Origin: a virus
Reading direction: 5' to 3' (one strand)
DNA length: 64,000 bases
IMG/VR virus record: IMGVR_UViG_3300047510_003583
Span: 1 to 64,000 of that record
The notes beneath the pieces were generated by a model. The model was not told where the DNA came from and made no database searches. It worked only from the letters and a program-made list of their open reading frames with translations. Below are positions 22,771 through 30,118 of this stretch, one piece after another; position 1 is the stretch's first letter, and each line of letters opens with the position of its first letter. The translations under genes and the position numbers were made by a program.

Positions 22771-23172
22771 ATGAAAAAAGTAATGACAGTTGATTTCGAT
22801 GACACTTTAGCCGCTACAATTACTAGTGGTTGGGGAGGTACATCTTTAAAACCTATACCTCGTATTATGAACTTTGTATTCGATAAAGTTCGTTCTGGGG
22901 AATGGGAGGCCCATATCGTTTCCTTTCGTTCTGATAAGGATAAACAAGAGGTAATAGACTTTGTAAAGGGCTACAAATTACCGATTAAAACAATAATTTG
23001 TACTAACTCTAAGAATAAAACACCGTTCTTAAAGAGTTTAAACTCAAGTCTCCATATAGATGACGATGTTTCAGCATGTACTTTAGCGTTTATGGCAGGA
23101 ATTGAGTGTTTATTAGTAGATCACGGCCAAGGAGATACAAATTCTATGGCTAATTTATTCCCGAAAATCTGA
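22771..23172 (+). CDS. HAD-superfamily hydrolase-like protein
   Basis: 133 residues. Motif I is DFDDTLA (nucleophile D8, acid/base D10), motif II the Ser in HIVSFRSD, motif III a Lys in CTNSKNKTPFLKSL, and motif IV HIDDDVSA. This fits small HAD phosphatases or nucleotidases, which are common in phages and may act on nucleotides or nucleic acid ends. No cap domain insert is seen. It starts 5 nt after tRNA-Val and probably shares its transcript. Substrate not determinable. Confidence 0.75.
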   Translation: MKKVMTVDFDDTLAATITSGWGGTSLKPIPRIMNFVFDKVRSGEWEAHIVSFRSDKDKQEVIDFVKGYKLPIKTIICTNSKNKTPFLKSLNSSLHIDDDVSACTLAFMAGIECLLVDHGQGDTNSMANLFPKI

Positions 23173-23180
23173 CTTTCTTC

Positions 23181-23216
23181 TTGCAGTTCAGTTTGAATTC
23201 CGTATAATTGGAGGTG
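23181..23216 (+). promoter_or_regulatory. TTGCAG-N16-TATAAT promoter and strong GGAGGTG ribosome site
   Basis: TTGCAG at 23181-23186, TATAAT at 23203-23208, GGAGGTG at 23210-23216, ATG at 23221. This is the clearest Shine-Dalgarno sequence noticed in the window. Transcription from this TATAAT would begin at about 23215 and exclude most of the site, so the site may serve transcripts from upstream. Confidence 0.6.
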
Positions 23217-23220
23217 CAAT

Positions 23221-24291
23221 ATGAATGCAACATTAATCAAAGACTACAACAAAAGGTCAAACATCGTTCGGGAGAGCATTTCGCACTACCGAAAAAATCC
23301 GGTCCGTCTTTCGCAAATCCGCAAAGATGGAAAAATATTTAAAGTTAACAATGTAGAAGTTACCTCTAAAGCTCTCAACGATCTGTCGAATATCTTTTCG
23401 ATTAAGTCAGCTCTTGTCGATCAAGTTGAAAATGATCGCGAACAATGGCAGCCGCTGCAAAACGCCCTGACCAACATTAAGAAAGATCGCACCATCACTG
23501 CGATCGTTAACGACGGTTCGAACTCTCGGCCGTTTATTACTAAGTTTGTCGATGCACCGATTGAAGAGCAAGAGCCTCTCAGTCTTAATAGCGGTCTTGA
23601 AAAGATTGGTGGTTACCTTGAGACGGCTGAAGGAGATCTTGAAATTCGAGACTTTTATTTCAATCCTGAAAGCCTGTCTCTTGAGATTAATATCCGTAAC
23701 AAGTCTAATAACATTGACGTATTTGGTGACGGAGACGACATCTGGAACTCCGGCTTCGGTATTCACTATTACGAAAAGAAGACTTCAGTCGCTCCTTACT
23801 ACCTCCGCCTGGTCTGTACTAACGGTATGACGGCAGCACATGAAATCTTTCAGCGCTACTTCAGTAATAAGGGTATGAAACAAGAATCGTTCAACAAACT
23901 TGTTAACAATGTTGTTGATCGGGACATCCAACAGATCTGCCGGGCTAATAGCCGTCGGTTGAAGGACGTTAGCGGGTCTCTTCGTGAGTTCTTTGCTGCT
24001 CGCAGTCTGCTAAGCGGTAAAAAGGATCTACAGAAGCGATATTTCGACGATAGCGAAATCCAAGAAGCTTATAAGCCTTACGGCATCCGTTATCGCAACA
24101 AGCGTTGGCTGTCTTCTGCAAATAGTAACGTGAACGGTTACGATCTGTTCAATCATCTGACTCACGCTGCTTCGCATAACCCGACCCTTCCAATGAACAC
24201 AAGAACAGCCTTGAACGCTCTAGCATCTGAGATGTTCTTTAAGGGACCGGACCTTGCGTTCCAAGCACCTAACCCGTTCAGTAAGAACTAA
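23221..24291 (+). CDS. DUF932-like phage protein, probably highly expressed
   Basis: 356 residues. The segment APYYLRLVCTNGMTAAH near 192-208 is the DUF932 signature (R.VCTNGM). The family is widespread in phages and plasmids, with unknown function. Its codons end in C much more often than neighbours (atc, aac, ttc, cgc), it has a strong ribosome site, a sigma70-like promoter and a nearby downstream terminator. Together these suggest abundant, probably early expression of a single gene. The composition may also mean a different origin from its neighbours. Confidence 0.75.
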   Translation: MNATLIKDYNKRSNIVRESISHYRKNPVRLSQIRKDGKIFKVNNVEVTSKALNDLSNIFSIKSALVDQVENDREQWQPLQNALTNIKKDRTITAIVNDGSNSRPFITKFVDAPIEEQEPLSLNSGLEKIGGYLETAEGDLEIRDFYFNPESLSLEINIRNKSNNIDVFGDGDDIWNSGFGIHYYEKKTSVAPYYLRLVCTNGMTAAHEIFQRYFSNKGMKQESFNKLVNNVVDRDIQQICRANSRRLKDVSGSLREFFAARSLLSGKKDLQKRYFDDSEIQEAYKPYGIRYRNKRWLSSANSNVNGYDLFNHLTHAASHNPTLPMNTRTALNALASEMFFKGPDLAFQAPNPFSKN

Positions 24292-24308
24292 AAATATACT
24301 GGCTCTAG

Positions 24309-24316
24309 AATAAATA
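24309..24316 (+). promoter_or_regulatory. Late-type promoter AATAAATA for a tiny RNA
   Basis: The box lies 18 nt after the DUF932-like stop. Its predicted start (about 24322) is at the GCTAG hairpin of a roughly 57-nt RNA with an intrinsic terminator. Confidence 0.45.
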
Positions 24317-24320
24317 TAGG

Positions 24321-24377
24321 GCTAGGTTGTAATACTAGCACCCCTTGGTAGCTGCGGTTGCCAAGGGGTTCGCTTTT
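24321..24377 (+). ncRNA. Candidate 57-nt RNA with two hairpins
   Basis: GCTAG (24321-24325), nine loop bases and CTAGC (24335-24339), followed at once by the terminator hairpin. The same GCTAG-N9-CTAGC hairpin occurs in the RNA at 22141-22393. It could instead be just the 3' untranslated end of the DUF932-like mRNA. Confidence 0.35.
24341..24377 (+). terminator. Rho-independent terminator
   Basis: CCCCTTGG (24341-24348) pairs with CCAAGGGG (24361-24368), followed by TTCGCTTTT. It ends the DUF932-like transcription unit. Confidence 0.8.
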
Positions 24378-24406
24378 ATATCTAAATATGATTAAATAAA
24401 AAAAAT

Positions 24407-24580
24407 ATGAGTCCAGTAGATATTGAAGCTATTATTGATAACGGTATAGATGAAATTGTCGCAACAGCGTTCGAAGAACACTTTACCACTAAAAAAGAGA
24501 TACAACACGCTTTAGATTATTTAAAAGAAAGAATAAACAGTCTAGAAACTGAGGACTTCGAAGATCTAATAGAAGATTAA
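24407..24580 (+). CDS. Small acidic helical protein
   Basis: 57 residues (MSPVDIEAIIDNGIDEIVAT ... LETEDFEDLIED), amphipathic and acidic with no membrane segment. It is preceded by TCTAAATATGATTAAATAAA, a late-like AT stretch, and overlaps the convergent gene by 4 nt. Codon use is like its neighbours. Function unknown. Confidence 0.5.
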   Translation: MSPVDIEAIIDNGIDEIVATAFEEHFTTKKEIQHALDYLKERINSLETEDFEDLIED

Positions 24581-25128
24581 TTACCTTGCATGTATTGCCC
24601 GGTGTTTGATACTGGTGCTGGTGGTGGTGTCCCGCCTGGTGGAGTAGCTTGTGGTAATTCAGATGGCGGGTTTTGACTTAACTCTGCAGGAATATCTACT
24701 CCAGGTTGTTGATCGTTTTGTTGAGCCGTTTCAAATTTCTTTTGTTCAATATAATCAGCAATTTCTGATATAGAAGTCTCTTCGTGAGTATTTTCAATAG
24801 TCTTTGGTGGCTCGTTTGTATTGATTAAGTCGTAAATCTTAACAGATAGGTTATTAACGCTTTTTTCTGAAGCGTTTTCAGCATCAAAGATAAAAGCTAT
24901 CTTAAAAGACAGATCATTTTCTTCGTCAATAAAGTTAAAGTACCCATCTCTTAGTATTTGCATTGCTGTTTTACGTAAATCCCCCATCTTTTTAGGGTTA
25001 AGTAAGTTACGTTGCAAGAATTGCTGTAATAGTATTACTATATAGTCGTAAAACGCAGGGTCATTACGGTCTTCCACGTTAAATTCAGTTAAAATACAGT
25101 CTAATAGAGAGTCAAACTTGGTTGTCAT
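24577..25128 (-). CDS. Unknown protein with helical N-terminal domain and Pro/Gln-rich tail
   Basis: 183 residues. The frame opens at 25170, but the ATG at 25128 (MTTKFDSLLDCILTEFN) is chosen because a TATAAATA box lies 8 nt upstream and the longer form would overlap the endolysin end. Residues 1-115 look like a helical domain with several acidic patches. The last 60 are low-complexity (QQPGVDIPAELSQNPPSELP, TPPGGTPPPAP), typical of virion or assembly proteins. Family not recognised. Confidence 0.6.
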   Translation of the reverse strand: MTTKFDSLLDCILTEFNVEDRNDPAFYDYIVILLQQFLQRNLLNPKKMGDLRKTAMQILRDGYFNFIDEENDLSFKIAFIFDAENASEKSVNNLSVKIYDLINTNEPPKTIENTHEETSISEIADYIEQKKFETAQQNDQQPGVDIPAELSQNPPSELPQATPPGGTPPPAPVSNTGQYMQGN

Positions 25129-25136
25129 TTGTTTAT

Positions 25137-25144
25137 TATTTATA
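25137..25144 (-). promoter_or_regulatory. Late-type promoter TATAAATA
   Basis: Leftward exact consensus at the end of the endolysin gene, 8 nt before the ATG at 25128. It decides that start. Confidence 0.6.
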
Positions 25145-25847
25145 GATAAGCGAATTGAAAATGCATCCAATCAAAGTTACGTTCTTTACCTAAACTAGTA
25201 CCGCCTTCTTCTTTAACAAACGTCCAGAACGGTTCATACACTGATTTCGCGAGGGTAGCCCTGTCTCTCCCCCATTTTAATTGGTTATTATCAGGATCTA
25301 TGTCAATAGCGGCTCCCCATGAATGTATTGAATAACTACTACCTCCACGCATTTTGCGTACATTTAGGCAACCACCAAAAGAATCTAGTTTTAATTTCTT
25401 AATTTCTGCCTCACCGTAATGTTTTAATGTCTTTTCAAAGACATTGTAAAACGCTTTTGTACATTTTTCATTACACATCATCTTTTTAATAGTAACATTT
25501 TTATCCCATGCCAGTTTAAACTGATAAGGAAGCTCTAATAGTGTCTGATTTTCTCCAACTGGGCCGTAAAAGTTACACATTGATGTATATCCTTGTTGAG
25601 GCCACTTTTGGGATAGTGGGGTATTTTCAGAAACTTTTGTAACGAAGTTCCAAGTTTTGGGACCAACAACACCATCAGCCTTTAAGCCGTTCTTTAACTG
25701 AAATTTAAGTGTTTCTCTTTCTGTTTGAGGCCCGAACGCACCGTCTACAAACGGTACTTTATAACCAGCTGACTGTAAAAACAGTTGCCACTGTTTTACT
25801 TCTTCTCCAAAACTACCTTTCTTAAGAGGTTCCATATTATTCCCCAC
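25140..25847 (-). CDS. Modular endolysin: peptidoglycan-binding domain plus M15 peptidase
   Basis: 235 residues. Residues about 8-68 form a PG_binding_1 domain (GSFGEEVKQWQLFLQSAGYK ... DGAFGPQTERET ... DGVVGPKTW). Residues about 155-235 form an M15 (VanY/D-Ala-type) zinc peptidase with H175 and D182 (SIHSWGAAIDIDPDN) and H229 (DWMHFQF) as ligands. The enzyme cuts peptide cross-bridges of peptidoglycan at lysis. There is no signal peptide, so a holin is needed for release. It follows the holin candidate with an 11-nt overlap. Confidence 0.88.
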   Translation of the reverse strand: MGNNMEPLKKGSFGEEVKQWQLFLQSAGYKVPFVDGAFGPQTERETLKFQLKNGLKADGVVGPKTWNFVTKVSENTPLSQKWPQQGYTSMCNFYGPVGENQTLLELPYQFKLAWDKNVTIKKMMCNEKCTKAFYNVFEKTLKHYGEAEIKKLKLDSFGGCLNVRKMRGGSSYSIHSWGAAIDIDPDNNQLKWGRDRATLAKSVYEPFWTFVKEEGGTSLGKERNFDWMHFQFAYL

Positions 25848-26328
25848 CTCCTTGGGAATAAACCCATTCTAATGGTGCATATGAAGGCTCATCTTTGTAT
25901 TTTTCAGCATATCTAACTGTTGTTTCTTGAATAATTTTTTCTTCTCTTTGATCTGATGTTAAAACTGCGTCAAAATTAGTACTAGATAAACTACCATACT
26001 TGAGATCAACAACAGCCTGTATGCCTATATACGATGCTACAATAATTGCTAAAATTTCTATTGTTTTTGTAAAAATTGTAACGTAACCTGCAATAAGTTC
26101 GTTTTTTGAAGGTAATAAAAACAAGATACCGACTGAAGTAAAGTAAAAAATTAGTAAACCTATAAACGATGAAAACGCTAAAAAGAATTTTTTAGACTTA
26201 AAGTGGTTTTCTCTACGTAACGAGTCTTGTAACTCAACAGGAGTACCAGGGGGTACCATGTTACTCGATAGAAATGAGGCTGCGCTTTTTAAAATATTGC
26301 TAATACCTGCTATCATAAAAGGAACCAA
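25837..26328 (-). CDS. Two-TM membrane protein, holin candidate
   Basis: 163 residues. TM segments are at about 48-72 (FFLAFSSFIGLLIFYFTSVG) and 82-106 (YVTIFTKTIEILAIIVASYI). It has an amphipathic N terminus and a charged C-terminal tail. It lies between the i-spanin and the endolysin with overlaps on both sides (16 and 11 nt), the expected place for a holin. It is longer than many holins and has no family signature, so the role rests on context. Confidence 0.55.
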   Translation of the reverse strand: MVPFMIAGISNILKSAASFLSSNMVPPGTPVELQDSLRRENHFKSKKFFLAFSSFIGLLIFYFTSVGILFLLPSKNELIAGYVTIFTKTIEILAIIVASYIGIQAVVDLKYGSLSSTNFDAVLTSDQREEKIIQETTVRYAEKYKDEPSYAPLEWVYSQGGGE

Positions 26329-26831
26329 ACTAAACTTGCAAACAATAAAGCGCCTCCAGTGGGTACACCTAAGTTATACGGTGGTGGAGCTAAATTCATA
26401 AACTGTAAACCGACAAGTACACCAACAGCTGCAGCAATAACAGCTGCAATTATTTTAAGTCTGTGATATCTCTTAACAGCTTTGTTGTACTTTTCCATAA
26501 ACTTCTGAGCCTCTGCTTGTTGTATGACCCCCCACTCTTTAAGAGCGTCAGCTGACTTTTGTACTTCTACTGTTTTAGCTTCGGCTGTCTTAGTTTGTTG
26601 TACGGCTTTATCGAGAGAAGCTTTAAGTTTTGTATTTTCTTCTTTTGCTGCCTTAAGCTCAGCTGCAATACCTTTTACTAATTCTCTACCCTCACTAATT
26701 GTTGGTTTTGGTGTGGGTTTAGCTACGGCAACCGGGGTAGGTTGGGGTTTAGGTTGTTTTTTACCAAAAGGCCAGGCTTGGGTAGTGGTGGTTAAAATTA
26801 AAACCATTAGGATAGGTAGTATATATTTCAT
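26313..26831 (-). CDS. Inner-membrane spanin-like coiled-coil protein
   Basis: 172 residues. N-terminal signal-like helix (KYILPILMVLILTTTTQAWP), a Pro/Lys-rich linker (KKQPKPQPTPVAVAKPTPKP) and a long coiled coil (about 45-115, ELKAAKEENTKLKASLDKAV). Two C-terminal TM stretches follow (KIIAAVIAAAVGVLVGLQFM and GALLFASLVWFLL). A coiled-coil membrane protein beside a small lipoprotein and an endolysin fits an Rz-like spanin. The order, with membrane segments at the C terminus, is unlike classical Rz, so an alternative is a holin-like or structural lysis protein. Confidence 0.5.
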   Translation of the reverse strand: MKYILPILMVLILTTTTQAWPFGKKQPKPQPTPVAVAKPTPKPTISEGRELVKGIAAELKAAKEENTKLKASLDKAVQQTKTAEAKTVEVQKSADALKEWGVIQQAEAQKFMEKYNKAVKRYHRLKIIAAVIAAAVGVLVGLQFMNLAPPPYNLGVPTGGALLFASLVWFLL

Positions 26832-26832
26832 A

Positions 26833-27102
26833 TTATGGATTGATTACGTTTTTGTTTGTTTGTTGTTCAGCTTCTTTTTCGATTTGTTCGAGTAAAGCGT
26901 CTAATCTTTCAGCTAAAGTTAAAGCTTTATCGATTTTTTGGGCTACAACTGTATTTTGTTCCCCCGCTTCTTTAAGAGTTTCTTTGGTTTCAGTTAGAGA
27001 TTCGATAACACGGGCAGTAGATACTGTAGGCGGAGATATTTGTTTAGTCGTTTGACAACCTACACAAAATAATAGTACAAAAATAAATAAAAGTATCTTC
27101 AT
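26833..27102 (-). CDS. Rz1-like outer-membrane lipoprotein (o-spanin candidate)
   Basis: 89 residues from ATG 27102. MKILLFIFVLLFCVGCQTTK carries a lipobox (FCVGC, modified Cys16). The rest is a coiled-coil stretch (VIESLTETKETLKEAGEQNT ... LTLAERLDALLEQIEKEAEQ). The frame extends to 27468 but that part is antisense to a real gene at 27158-27409 and is rejected. It is followed after 1 nt by the i-spanin-like gene, completing a four-gene lysis cassette. A lipobox implies a Gram-negative host. Confidence 0.7.
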   Translation of the reverse strand: MKILLFIFVLLFCVGCQTTKQISPPTVSTARVIESLTETKETLKEAGEQNTVVAQKIDKALTLAERLDALLEQIEKEAEQQTNKNVINP

Positions 27103-27157
27103 AAAATTATTTAAGCTTGTTTTAATAGAAAAAAGTATATAAAATATACAACAAAAT

Positions 27158-27409
27158 ATGACCCCGTCTTTAGAGCCTCGTAATTTATACGCCTTTACTA
27201 AGTACCGTCGAGGGGAGTTTCTTCTTTTAATTGAAATTAAAGATGAGGTATATTCTTTTATGCAGTTACCAGACAGGTACCAACTTAAACTAACAAAGCA
27301 AGACACGCTCAAAGGAATTAAAACAGGGTTATTGGACTTTGTAGAAAAAATACCAGAAGAAGTATTTGAAGTGAGCAAGGCTAATATGGAATTACTGGAA
27401 AAAGCTTGA
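27158..27409 (+). CDS. Unknown small protein
   Basis: 83 residues, mixed alpha/beta (RRGEFLLLIEIKDEVYSFMQ). It is divergent from the o-spanin gene with 55 nt between. TATAAAATATA lies upstream but no clear -35 was found. It ends just before a sigma70-like promoter. Function unknown. Confidence 0.55.
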   Translation: MTPSLEPRNLYAFTKYRRGEFLLLIEIKDEVYSFMQLPDRYQLKLTKQDTLKGIKTGLLDFVEKIPEEVFEVSKANMELLEKA

Positions 27410-27434
27410 CACTTTCTTAAAAACCACGTAACAT
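27406..27434 (+). promoter_or_regulatory. Canonical sigma70 promoter TTGACA-N17-TAACAT
   Basis: TTGACA at 27406-27411 overlaps the previous stop codon; TAACAT is at 27429-27434. The ATG at 27443 follows after 8 nt, so a leader of 0-2 nt is predicted. Confidence 0.7.
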
Positions 27435-27442
27435 TTACAAAC

Positions 27443-27673
27443 ATGAAAAACACTACAACACCAGTCAATATGGAACAAATGTCATTGTATCAACTTTGTC
27501 GTTGGTCAGCTTTGGAAGAAGCGATAAACATTATCGGTGAAAAATGCGAAGATAGAAATATGGACTTCGATACAGTAGAACTTAAGCCGTTAGATATTTT
27601 GAAATATATTGACACAGCTACAGATAAAATTTACGAAAAGGTTATTAAAACAACAAATGATTCAAAAAATTAA
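27443..27673 (+). CDS. Small unknown early protein
   Basis: 76 residues, helical and acidic (MSLYQLCRWSALEEAINIIG, EKCEDRNMDFDTVELKPLDI). It has a perfect -35 and good -10 just upstream and no Shine-Dalgarno sequence. It overlaps the next gene by 17 nt. No family recognised. Confidence 0.6.
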   Translation: MKNTTTPVNMEQMSLYQLCRWSALEEAINIIGEKCEDRNMDFDTVELKPLDILKYIDTATDKIYEKVIKTTNDSKN

Positions 27674-28130
27674 AAATCTGCTTGCAAAAGAAACTACTTT
27701 AATAGTAGTTCTATCCCTAATAATCACACTAGCTATATGCTCACTTATCGGTATTGCAGGTTATGTACTACTAAATCAATTTTGGGCATCTTTTATACTA
27801 GCATTTATTGGTCAATTTATAATTTTTGCTATATACAACACTAATTTAATTAGAAAAGATAGAATTGAATATGCGCAATTAGTTAATGAACAGTTAAACG
27901 CTATAGGTAAATACAACATACAAATATCTTGCGCTTATTGCCGACAAAATAATACAGCCCCGGTGCTGCTAAATCAAGAAAACCGTTTTACTTGTGAGTA
28001 CTGTAGGCAGGTGTCTGGGATAAAAATGCAGTTTATATCAACACAACTTACAATACCGTTGGAAAAAGTGGTACTACCTGGTACTGATGATAGTGAAGCT
28101 GTAGTATTTAACGTTAATACAACTAGTTAG
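27657..28130 (+). CDS. Two-TM protein with zinc-ribbon-like CxxC pairs
   Basis: 157 residues from ATG 27657; the frame extends to 27609 but that would overlap the preceding gene more deeply. TM helices lie at about 14-37 and 43-61. A cytoplasmic domain holds C92-x2-C95 (SCAYCRQ) and C113-x2-C116 (FTCEYCRQ), a likely zinc ribbon. It is probably early, from the 27406 promoter. The role is unknown; it may recruit a partner to the membrane. Confidence 0.6.
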   Translation: MIQKIKNLLAKETTLIVVLSLIITLAICSLIGIAGYVLLNQFWASFILAFIGQFIIFAIYNTNLIRKDRIEYAQLVNEQLNAIGKYNIQISCAYCRQNNTAPVLLNQENRFTCEYCRQVSGIKMQFISTQLTIPLEKVVLPGTDDSEAVVFNVNTTS

Positions 28131-28402
28131 ATCCAAAAGTCATCTAAACTACGAGTAAGGTCTCTTACTATAGCCATAGCAGTATTAATCTTGTACTGCA
28201 TTTTTGCTAACCGCTTTTGTCTAAGTGGTGTTAAACTTGTAACATTATTACGTTTTACTACCTCGATACGTTTTCTTATCGTATCTAAATTAAAGTAAAC
28301 ATCCGCTAACTGTTCTTCTATATTTTCTAAAGGAAAAGGTAGAAGCTTTTTAGGCTTTGGAGCTAGTTTATCAGGATCTATAAAAGCAGTAGGGTTGAAC
28401 AT
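28127..28402 (-). CDS. Unknown small helical protein
   Basis: 91 residues. Pro/Lys-rich start (PDKLAPKPKKLLPFPLENIE) followed by two long basic/acidic helices (ADVYFNLDTIRKRIEVVKRN, AKMQYKINTAMAIVRDLTRS), perhaps a helical hairpin. It converges with the zinc-ribbon gene with a 4-nt overlap. Function unknown. Confidence 0.55.
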   Translation of the reverse strand: MFNPTAFIDPDKLAPKPKKLLPFPLENIEEQLADVYFNLDTIRKRIEVVKRNNVTSLTPLRQKRLAKMQYKINTAMAIVRDLTRSLDDFWI

Positions 28403-28435
28403 ATGTGTTTTATTATTTAATTAAGTATATACACA

Positions 28436-28660
28436 ATGTTTTTGCAAATAAACGAGATAAACGTACAGGATAACGGTCGTATCGATATGCGTTTAGAGTA
28501 TGACGAAACGTTTCGTCAGGGGGTAGCACGCCATTTTAAAAAAGAAAATGTTTCAAAAAAAGAGATTATGTCTTTTATTCTTGAAAAACTTGAGGATCAA
28601 TTAGCAAAAGACTCTACATTAATTGCAAGATTAAATGATTCAGAGACTTCTTCTGAATAA
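28436..28660 (+). CDS. Unknown small acidic protein
   Basis: 74 residues (MFLQINEINVQDNGRIDMRL ... MSFILEKLEDQLAKDSTLIA). It is divergent from the gene ending at 28402. Its 3' end overlaps the convergent exonuclease gene by 47 nt, an unusually long antiparallel overlap. Function unknown. Confidence 0.5.
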   Translation: MFLQINEINVQDNGRIDMRLEYDETFRQGVARHFKKENVSKKEIMSFILEKLEDQLAKDSTLIARLNDSETSSE

Positions 28661-29519
28661 ACACTCTTTTCCAATCTTCAATGTCTTTAATAAATGTTTT
28701 CATTTCAAACTCATCACAAAACTGTTTAAACATAGTTAAGTCAGGTAAAACTTCCTTCATTTGAGTAATAAATTGCTCCTCATAACTTTCTTTTTCTCCA
28801 TCTTCTTGTAGGTACGAGTCTTTTAGAGACATAATCTTATAATTTCTTATAAAAATATCTTTATCTTCATCTGTAAGAGTTTCTAATATAGTTTTGTACC
28901 CTTGGCATGCAAGCTTTTTGCTTTTTTGAGGGCCATACCCCGGTATACCTGGTATATTGTCTGATTTATCCCCCATTAACGCTTTAATATTAAGAAAATC
29001 CGCTAGGGTTGTATCGACTTCTTGTTCGAAGTTTTCTTCTGTTATAAGAATCTTCTTTAAAGGGTTATAAAACCGTACTTGTCTATTAACTAATTGTAAT
29101 AAGTCTTTATCTATAGTTACAATTGTCGCAGGGGGTACCTTTTCCTGCACTAACCAACTAATAACATCATCAGCTTCTAAAACATACGGGTATATTTGGT
29201 ATATTCCGAGTGCTATTAACCACTTTTCCACTACAGCCTGTTGGTCGTGTACTTTTTGGTTTTTAGCATGGTCCCGGTTTTGTTTATATTCTTCAGGTAG
29301 TAACTGTTTACGGAAGTTTGTTGAAGGGTATTTTATTCTTTTATCCCAGGTAACCCAAACATTTTCAGGTTCGAACTTTTCACACAAAGACTTTAACGAC
29401 TTTAAAAAAATAAAGACAGGACCGGTCCAAACACCTTTTGTGTTTACGAGTGGTTCCCGGGTTTCTGCTACCCAATAGGCTCGGTGCAACAAATTTGAGC
29501 CATCAATTACTAAATTCAT
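28614..29519 (-). CDS. FEN-type 5'-3' exonuclease / RNase H-like
   Basis: 301 residues. N-terminal MNLVIDGSNLLHRAYW gives the first metal-binding Asp. YVLEADDVISWL and TIDKDLLQLV supply further acidic residues. MGDKSDNIPGIPGYGPQKSK is the helix-hairpin-helix signature of the FEN / Pol I 5'-nuclease / T4 RNase H family. These remove RNA primers and flaps during phage replication. A TTGCAA/TAGAAT promoter 6 nt before the ATG suggests early expression. Confidence 0.88.
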   Translation of the reverse strand: MNLVIDGSNLLHRAYWVAETREPLVNTKGVWTGPVFIFLKSLKSLCEKFEPENVWVTWDKRIKYPSTNFRKQLLPEEYKQNRDHAKNQKVHDQQAVVEKWLIALGIYQIYPYVLEADDVISWLVQEKVPPATIVTIDKDLLQLVNRQVRFYNPLKKILITEENFEQEVDTTLADFLNIKALMGDKSDNIPGIPGYGPQKSKKLACQGYKTILETLTDEDKDIFIRNYKIMSLKDSYLQEDGEKESYEEQFITQMKEVLPDLTMFKQFCDEFEMKTFIKDIEDWKRVFIQKKSLNHLILQLM

Positions 29520-29525
29520 GTTTAC

Positions 29526-29576
29526 ATTCTATATAAAAAAATAGGTATTGCAATTTATTTGTTTGTATATTAGTAT
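29526..29576. promoter_or_regulatory. Divergent promoters sharing one palindromic TTGCAA
   Basis: TTGCAA at 29548-29553 reads the same on both strands. Rightward, a 17-nt spacer leads to TAGTAT (29571-29576) and 6 nt later the ATG at 29583. Leftward, a 16-nt spacer leads to TAGAAT (29526-29531) and 6 nt later the ATG at 29519. Confidence 0.6.
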
Positions 29577-29582
29577 TAGTGT

Positions 29583-29837
29583 ATGGAAACAACAAAAGAC
29601 ACATTAAAAGAGCAGCTAAAAACAAGTATTCTTAATGTAACCTTTCGAAAGAAAGACGATACTATAAGAGATATGAAATGTACTTTGTTAGAAACATATC
29701 TACCTAAGTTGGAACAAAAAAGCGAAGTAAAAAAAGAAAAAGCTGAAAACAATAATAATATTTCTGTGTGGGATATTGATAAAAATTCGTGGAGATCTTT
29801 TCGTTTGGATAGTATAATTAAAATTGAAACAGTATGA
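29583..29837 (+). CDS. DUF2693-like small protein
   Basis: 84 residues. LNVTFRKKDDTIRDMKCTLL and SVWDIDKNSWRSFRLDSI match the small phage protein pattern 'TFtKkDGt.R.m.cTL ... vwd...W RSFR.DsI' (DUF2693-like, a beta-barrel-like fold). Function unknown, probably early. It shares a regulatory region with the exonuclease and overlaps the next gene by 4 nt (ATGA). Confidence 0.65.
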   Translation: METTKDTLKEQLKTSILNVTFRKKDDTIRDMKCTLLETYLPKLEQKSEVKKEKAENNNNISVWDIDKNSWRSFRLDSIIKIETV

Positions 29838-30118
29838 ACGAACAAAAACCTACAGTATATAAAGTTCGCCCAGAACAACTCGGGGGACAAGATGTAAATG
29901 ATTTTTTAAATCAGTGTATTGCAAAAGAATTTGCAGGACAAGAATATTTCATTGTTAATGAAAGTGTATTAGATCGTGTAACACCTGAATTCCCAACTCA
30001 GCTTCGTAAAATAAAAGCATATTCAGTAAACGTAAATGGCGCAGCAGTAGCTCTTTATTTTGATATTACAGAAGTGCAAAGCACATACGGTAGTTCTTGG
30101 CTTGGCGGATCTCGATGA
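29834..30118 (+). CDS. Unknown small protein in early operon
   Basis: 94 residues, alpha/beta (YKVRPEQLGGQDVNDFLNQC). It is coupled at both ends by ATGA overlaps (29834-29837 and 30115-30118), so it is the middle gene of a three-gene operon started at 29583. No motif recognised. Confidence 0.6.
   Translation: MNEQKPTVYKVRPEQLGGQDVNDFLNQCIAKEFAGQEYFIVNESVLDRVTPEFPTQLRKIKAYSVNVNGAAVALYFDITEVQSTYGSSWLGGSR

Noticed and set aside
23407-23766. Minus-strand frame of 119 codons
   Set aside because: It is antisense within the DUF932-like gene, whose codon pattern and signals are clear.
27103-27468. 5' extension of the o-spanin frame
   Set aside because: It is antisense to the gene at 27158-27409 and would bury the lipoprotein signal peptide.
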